Program-made: the position numbers and the translations under genes
Part shown: positions 59,785 to 64,000 of the stretch, piece by piece
Layout of the letters: every line of letters begins with the position of its first letter
Numbering within the stretch: position 1 is the first letter of the stretch
Notes under the pieces: model-generated
What the model saw: the letters and a program-made list of their open reading frames with translations, nothing else
Database searches by the model: none
Told to the model about the DNA's origin: nothing
Assembly: GCF_000801105.2 (NCBI RefSeq)
Contig: NC_079515.1
Location: forward strand, 25,133,407-25,197,406
Reading direction: 5' to 3'
Origin: Raphanus sativus
Taxonomy: Eukaryota; Streptophyta; Magnoliopsida; Brassicales; Brassicaceae
Length of the DNA stretch: 64,000 bases

Positions 59785-60337
59785 ATCAACATTGATACTA
59801 ATGCGACTCTGCCAAACTATTGAAAAGTCAATTTACTTCTAATCTTATAATATGTCCCGTGTTATATAATGAATTAAAATTAATAAAGATCATGATATTT
59901 TGTGTCTAAAAAATCATGATATTCATTTCTCGGAAGTCAGAAGTAATACTAATTCATGCATAAAAAACAACAATTAATGTATAACATACATAATGCTTAT
60001 AAGGATGGTACAATATGATTTCAAATATTCAATCTTAAATATCAAAACTATACTAAAAGCCCGATATAAGAGCATATGAGCGTGTCCACGTCCTCAAAAA
60101 AAATTAGCCAATTAGAGATCTTTAATTAGCCATGTCATTTAGGTCAAAACACTGAAACGATATTGACTTCAATTGTATTAAAAAAAACTCCATCGATTGC
60201 TTTTCCTTTCTTCAACCAAAACGCTTTGCCTCGACAATCAATCTCCGATTTCCCTCCTCTCTTACTAGCAGCTGATGCGGCCTTTCAAATCTCCAATAAC
60301 CCTCAAACCACCACCTAAAACCACATAATAATCACAT
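59785..60337. other. Spacer between peptide gene and duplicated promoter
   Basis: AT-rich. A stretch from about 60070 to 60330 resembles a plant 5' leader (CT-rich, ctccgatttccctcc) but no reading frame follows. atcaaaactatactaaaagc near 60041 resembles a Helitron 5' end without a partner. Confidence 0.35.
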
Positions 60338-60633
60338 AATAATCACATGTTAATTATGTATGGCACGTTATAATATCCATTGTATGGATGGACCATAACC
60401 AAATACTTAACCAAGTATTAGACAAGCCCAACAAGTACAAGAGGAAGTCCAAGGAGGTTTACGTCTGGTTTACATCGGTCTGTCTACATTCCGGTTCGAG
60501 ATTAGAAGACTCAGTCAACATCGTCATCATCACCTTGACCAAGTCTTCATGTATGACATCAATGTAGTCAATAGTAATTAATGTGTAAATTTTTATTCCT
60601 TGTAAAGTACTTGTAAACCCTTGTATCAAACCA
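60338..60633. repeat. Duplicated promoter segment, copy 2
   Basis: Very similar to 58635-58931 and ending at the same caaacca. Where copy 1 continues into ctatatatt, this copy meets TGATGAGG, the apparent start of a gypsy LTR. Confidence 0.88.
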
Positions 60634-61827
60634 TGATGAGGCCATCCAAGTAGAGGTTCCCATAATTAGGCGCGGTCCGACCACTAGGAGTGGAACCAGG
60701 GCGATAAGGGAAGGGTTCTCCAAGGCTGTCCAACAGATCCTAGATCAAGATGGACAAACCGGCCAGAACCAGCTACTGATTGAAGAGATGATCCAATTGA
60801 AGATACAAGACCAAGCCGGTTCAATTGAAGTTCAAGACTCAGCCGGTCCAATCCAATTCAGATCACTCGGCCAGAACCAAGCCGGTTTCATCATCTCCAC
60901 ATTCAACCTTGGTTCAGAATCAATCTCCAATCCAACCGACCACATTGCTTCCGGTTCAGAGATATAGCCAACCACCAAAGTAAGTAGTATGTGTTGTACT
61001 CTTTTTCCTTCATCGGGTTTTGTCCCACTGGGTTTTCCCGATAAGGTTTTAATGAGGCAACATGCAAGCATACTATGAGCTTTGGTTTAGGCATCTCAAT
61101 CAGCAACCGGTTTACTGTTTTAATTTTAATTTTATTTTGGTTAAGACTTTGGGCAATTGTCAGCCTTTTATCTTTTGTGAAAGTTGGCCCTTTGTCTAGG
61201 CCTTTTAAGACTTTGTTGAGTCCACAAAGGGATGGCTTTATAACCCCTTGTGGCTGACGAAATTTGGCACTTTTAGTCTTGAATAAAATTTGTTTTGCCT
61301 TTGCAAAGAAAACCCTAAGTCTTTCTAGTGTGAGAAGCAAGAGAGAGCAGCCTGAATCTTATCAAGCTCCAACCATCAAGCTTGTGGCGATTCTTCATCC
61401 CATCAATCCCCCCAACGATTTGCCTTGAGAGTGATACACATCCAGCAAGGCCAATCCCATCTTCTACTCATCATCCATCCACTGATCTGTTGAGAGAGAC
61501 ACACATCCAGCAACAGATTCCATCACCATCTCTATCCTTTTTATTTCTCTTGTTTTTATTTCTGTTTGCATCTTTTGTTTGATTCATTTTTATAAATCTA
61601 AAATCCATAAAAATCATCTCTGTTTCTGTTCTTGTTTTATTTTCATAGTTTTGCTTCTGTTCTTCATTTTTATAAATCCATAAAACTCATAAAAAGTTTC
61701 TTTTGTTTCAGGTACAGTTTTGGCCGATTTGATCCAAGCATCAAGTTCTTTCAAAACCAGTACCAAAATCGACCAGAATCATATTCTCCAAGCCACTAGT
61801 TTGCAGCCTGGTTCCCAGCCTGTAACA
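60634..61827 (+). repeat. 5' LTR of the gypsy element (inferred limits)
   Basis: It starts TGATGAGGCC at the break of the duplicated segment and ends GTAACA two bases before the primer-binding site. The tract around 60990-61060 (ttttccttcatcgggtttt, then ttttcccgataaggttttaa) is typical of the R region of plant LTRs. Without the 3' LTR the limits are inferred. Confidence 0.7.
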
Positions 61828-61829
61828 TT

Positions 61830-61841
61830 TGGTATCAGAGC
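61830..61841 (+). other. Primer-binding site of the gypsy element
   Basis: TGGTATCAGAGC, complementary to the 3' end of initiator-methionine tRNA. Confidence 0.88.
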
Positions 61842-62474
61842 TAAAGGCTCCAAAAGATTTGGTTATTTCTATCCTTTAGTTCATTTTGTTGTCTGTTTTG
61901 CATTTGCATCTTTAAAAAAAAAAAAAATTGTTCTTGCTGTTCTTGCTTGTTCTTGCTGTTCATCATAGTGTTCATCATAGGCTTGCTAGATCATTTCGTG
62001 GGTTGCATCATTTAGTTAACCTGTTTGTGCATCTTGGTCGATTTTGCTTTCCATATTTTGTATTATTTGATCATTCTTGCATTTATTTGTTTGCATTTGC
62101 ATTCCATATTTAGTAGATTGATTAGTTTGCATTTAATCCTGATTAGAATCTCATTTAGTTTGCATTTATTCTTGTCAATCATCATTTAATTTTGATTTGC
62201 ATTTAAAGTTTGATTTTCTTTCTCTTTTTAATTTTTCGATTTTAATTCTTTCCAAAGTTAAAAAAAAAAAAAAAAGATTTCAACTTTCCTTATTAAAAGA
62301 ATTTCGAAATTAATTTTCATAAATAAAAAAAAAAAGATTTGCTTTCATTCATTCATTTGCATTCAAGTTTGACATTTCTTTTCTTTTCTTTCTTAAGTCC
62401 TTTTCTTTCTTCTTTCTTTCTTTGCCAATTCCCTTTGCACTTGATCTTCTTGTCTTTCTTATTTTCCAGGAGAT
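61842..62474 (+). other. Untranslated leader of the gypsy element
   Basis: AT-rich, with many ttgcattt repeats and A-runs and no long frame. This is normal for the packaging and leader region between primer-binding site and gag. Confidence 0.65.
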
Positions 62475-64000
62475 ATGGGAGACTTGAATGGTGCAGCTGA
62501 GATCAACAACCAACTCCAAGCTTTGCAGGCTGGACAAGCTCAGCTCACGGAAGCCCTTACTGCCTTGACTGCACAAATGAATCTCATGGGTCAGGGAAAC
62601 CAGAACCAACCCAATGGCCAGCAGGCTAGAAGAAGGTTCGGCCCTTATCTCAACCAGCCGCAGTCCGAGTCGGAGGAAGATGAGTCCGAGTATGAGCCGC
62701 CAGATCGTGGAGGTGCCAACCAGGCCGCTCGAGGTGGGCGGCGTGGAAGAGATGTAAGCCCTTACCAAAGGAGGGACGGAAGCCCTGACCAAAGGAGGGA
62801 CCGAGACCGGAACGATGATGCGGCCTTCCAAAGAGGCAAGGACATCAAACTGAAGCCACCTACGTTCGCGGGAAAGGTGGATCCGGACGCTTACATCACA
62901 TGGGAGAAACGCATGGAATATATCTTTGAGTACTACAAGTACTCTGAGGCAAAGAAGATAGCTCTAGCCGCGGCCCAGCTCACTGATAATGCTCTATCAT
63001 GGTGGGATCGAGATGTTGCTAAGTCCGGTCCAGTATGGAGAGTCCAAAACTGGATTGAGATGCGAACCAAACTCCGAGCGAGGTACATTCCATCACATTA
63101 TCCTAGAGATTTACTAAAACGTTTTCGTAAGTTGTCTCAGGGAACTAAGTCCGTGGAGGAGTACTTTGAAGAGTTTGAGGCTCTAAGGAATCGATTGGAA
63201 GTGGACGAGTCTGAGGCGTCCATGATGTCTCAGTTCTTGGAGGGGCTGAACGATCGGATTGCACGGAAGGTGGAGCGCCAACCGTATGAGGACTTCAATG
63301 ATCTCTTGCACTATGCCGTCCAGGCTGAGGGCCATATCAAGAGGAAGAATGCGGCCACTAGCCGGAGCAAACCTGTGTGGTCTCAACCAGGTTCCAAAGG
63401 TGCTGAAAAGAACAAATCCATAGAAGTGGAGAACCGGTTCAAGAAGAACCAAGCTGACACAACTAGAGCCAGTTCATCTGACCAAGGTAAGGGTCAAGTT
63501 CAAAATCAGAGAACTCGTGATATTACTTGTTTTAAATGTCAGGGAAAAGGACACTATGCTAGAGATTGTCCGAACAAGAGAGTGATGGTCCTTAAGGCCG
63601 ATGGGGAGTACGAGTCCCAAGATGAGGCCGAGTTGGAGACAGATGTGTCTGATGAGGAATTGATCGATTATGCTGAGACTGGTGAGTTACTAGTGACCAG
63701 ACGATCCCTCAGTGCACTCTTTGATCCTGAAACCGTCCAAAGAGAAAACATCTTCCATACAAGATGTAGTGTGGAACAAAAGGTATGTAGCTTGATCATA
63801 GATGGTGGTTCTTGTACTAATGTGGCTGGCAAGTATCTTGTTGATAAGCTAGGTTTGATCAAGACTCCACACCCGAGACCATACCGACTCAAGTGGCTCA
63901 ATGATGAGACTGAGCTCAAGATAGCCGAGCAAGTTGTTGTGTCTTTTAGTATTGGCAGGTACCATGACCAGGTGAAGTGTGATGTTGTTCCTATGCAAGC
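62475..64000 (+). CDS. gypsy gag-protease polyprotein, runs off the window
   Basis: The frame opens at ATG 62475 (MGDLNGAAEINNQLQALQAG) and stays open for 508 codons to the window end. An N-terminal coiled-coil-like, Gln-rich part is followed by a charged linker with SPYQRRDG/SPDQRRDR repeats. The retrotransposon gag domain (DAYITWEKRMEYIFEYY, then LSWWDRD, RYIPSHYPRDLLKRF, SVEEYFEEFE) comes next. Then come a zinc knuckle CFKCQGKGHYARDC (about residues 354-367) and a retropepsin with IIDGGSCTNV, where D-G-G replaces the usual D-[ST]-G. No stop or frameshift was found, suggesting a young copy. The lineage cannot be fixed without reverse transcriptase. Confidence 0.9.
   Translation, partial: MGDLNGAAEINNQLQALQAGQAQLTEALTALTAQMNLMGQGNQNQPNGQQARRRFGPYLNQPQSESEEDESEYEPPDRGGANQAARGGRRGRDVSPYQRRDGSPDQRRDRDRNDDAAFQRGKDIKLKPPTFAGKVDPDAYITWEKRMEYIFEYYKYSEAKKIALAAAQLTDNALSWWDRDVAKSGPVWRVQNWIEMRTKLRARYIPSHYPRDLLKRFRKLSQGTKSVEEYFEEFEALRNRLEVDESEASMMSQFLEGLNDRIARKVERQPYEDFNDLLHYAVQAEGHIKRKNAATSRSKPVWSQPGSKGAEKNKSIEVENRFKKNQADTTRASSSDQGKGQVQNQRTRDITCFKCQGKGHYARDCPNKRVMVLKADGEYESQDEAELETDVSDEELIDYAETGELLVTRRSLSALFDPETVQRENIFHTRCSVEQKVCSLIIDGGSCTNVAGKYLVDKLGLIKTPHPRPYRLKWLNDETELKIAEQVVVSFSIGRYHDQVKCDVVPMQ

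Larger units (their letters stand above)
60634..64000 (+). mobile_element. Ty3/gypsy LTR retrotransposon, 5' part
   Basis: An inferred 5' LTR, an initiator-Met primer-binding site, a 633-bp leader and an open gag/protease frame follow each other on the plus strand. The window ends inside the element, so reverse transcriptase, integrase and the 3' LTR lie outside. The expected left target duplication is aacca (60629-60633). Confidence 0.88.

Noticed and set aside
60041..60337. A Helitron beginning at 60041
   Set aside because: Only a 5'-like sequence is seen; no hairpin with CTAG end precedes the duplicated promoter segment.

Overview
The window is nuclear DNA of a crucifer (Brassicaceae, probably Brassica or a close relative). 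Genes carry short GT-AG introns, intergenic DNA is very AT-rich, and transposons are abundant. From memory, the gene order matches Arabidopsis thaliana chromosome 3 around At3g55500-At3g55560: EXPA16, the NOC2-family gene REBELOTE, MIR172D, RTFL7/DVL8, FKBP20-1, SDIR1 and AHL15. The block appears greatly expanded by transposons, above all between the NOC2 gene and FKBP20-1 (17.4-45.1 kb). No synteny search could be run; the assignment rests on recognising the proteins, the miRNA and their order.

Layout. 0.1-2.3 kb: an F-box/LRR/FBD pseudogene split by a hAT element and carrying two frameshifts. 2.9-4.1 kb: an alpha-expansin on the minus strand. 4.6-5.4 kb: a MITE. 8.0-13.7 kb: a very young Ty1/copia retrotransposon (minus strand, 593-bp LTRs, 5-bp target duplication, one in-frame stop in RNase H). 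14.7-17.4 kb: the NOC2-family gene (10 coding exons). 17.4-37.3 kb: repeat-rich, with a hAT, MITEs, a Helitron holding a nested SINE, a CACTA element and truncated LINE ends; inside it lies MIR172D at 27.6 kb. 37.5 kb: the small ROTUNDIFOLIA-like gene. 40.3-44.5 kb: a second Helitron and a large foldback structure with tRNA-like arms and a nested hAT. 45.1-46.1 kb: FKBP20-1, convergent with SDIR1 (48.4-46.6 kb). A decayed copy of the SDIR1 last exon lies between them. 49.0-50.5 kb: a third Helitron. 50.7-52.0 kb: an intronless PCS1-like aspartyl protease. 54.6-55.5 kb: the AT-hook gene AHL15. 59.0-59.8 kb: a small two-exon secreted-peptide gene. 60.3-64.0 kb: a copy of that gene's promoter region followed by the 5' LTR, leader and gag/protease part of a Ty3/gypsy element that runs off the window.

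Functional picture. The host genes are individually regulated plant genes with no operon-like linkage. They cover wall loosening (expansin), ribosome biogenesis (NOC2; its promoter carries a telo-box and site II-like motifs), control of AP2-type factors (miR172), organ shape (RTFL), protein folding (FKBP), ABA and stress ubiquitination (SDIR1), chromatin-linked development (AHL15) and a probable signalling peptide. The least expected items are a potential alternative last exon of SDIR1 that keeps all the RING zinc ligands, a dimer-like foldback element with tRNA-like arms, and a duplicated peptide-gene promoter apparently cut by a gypsy insertion.
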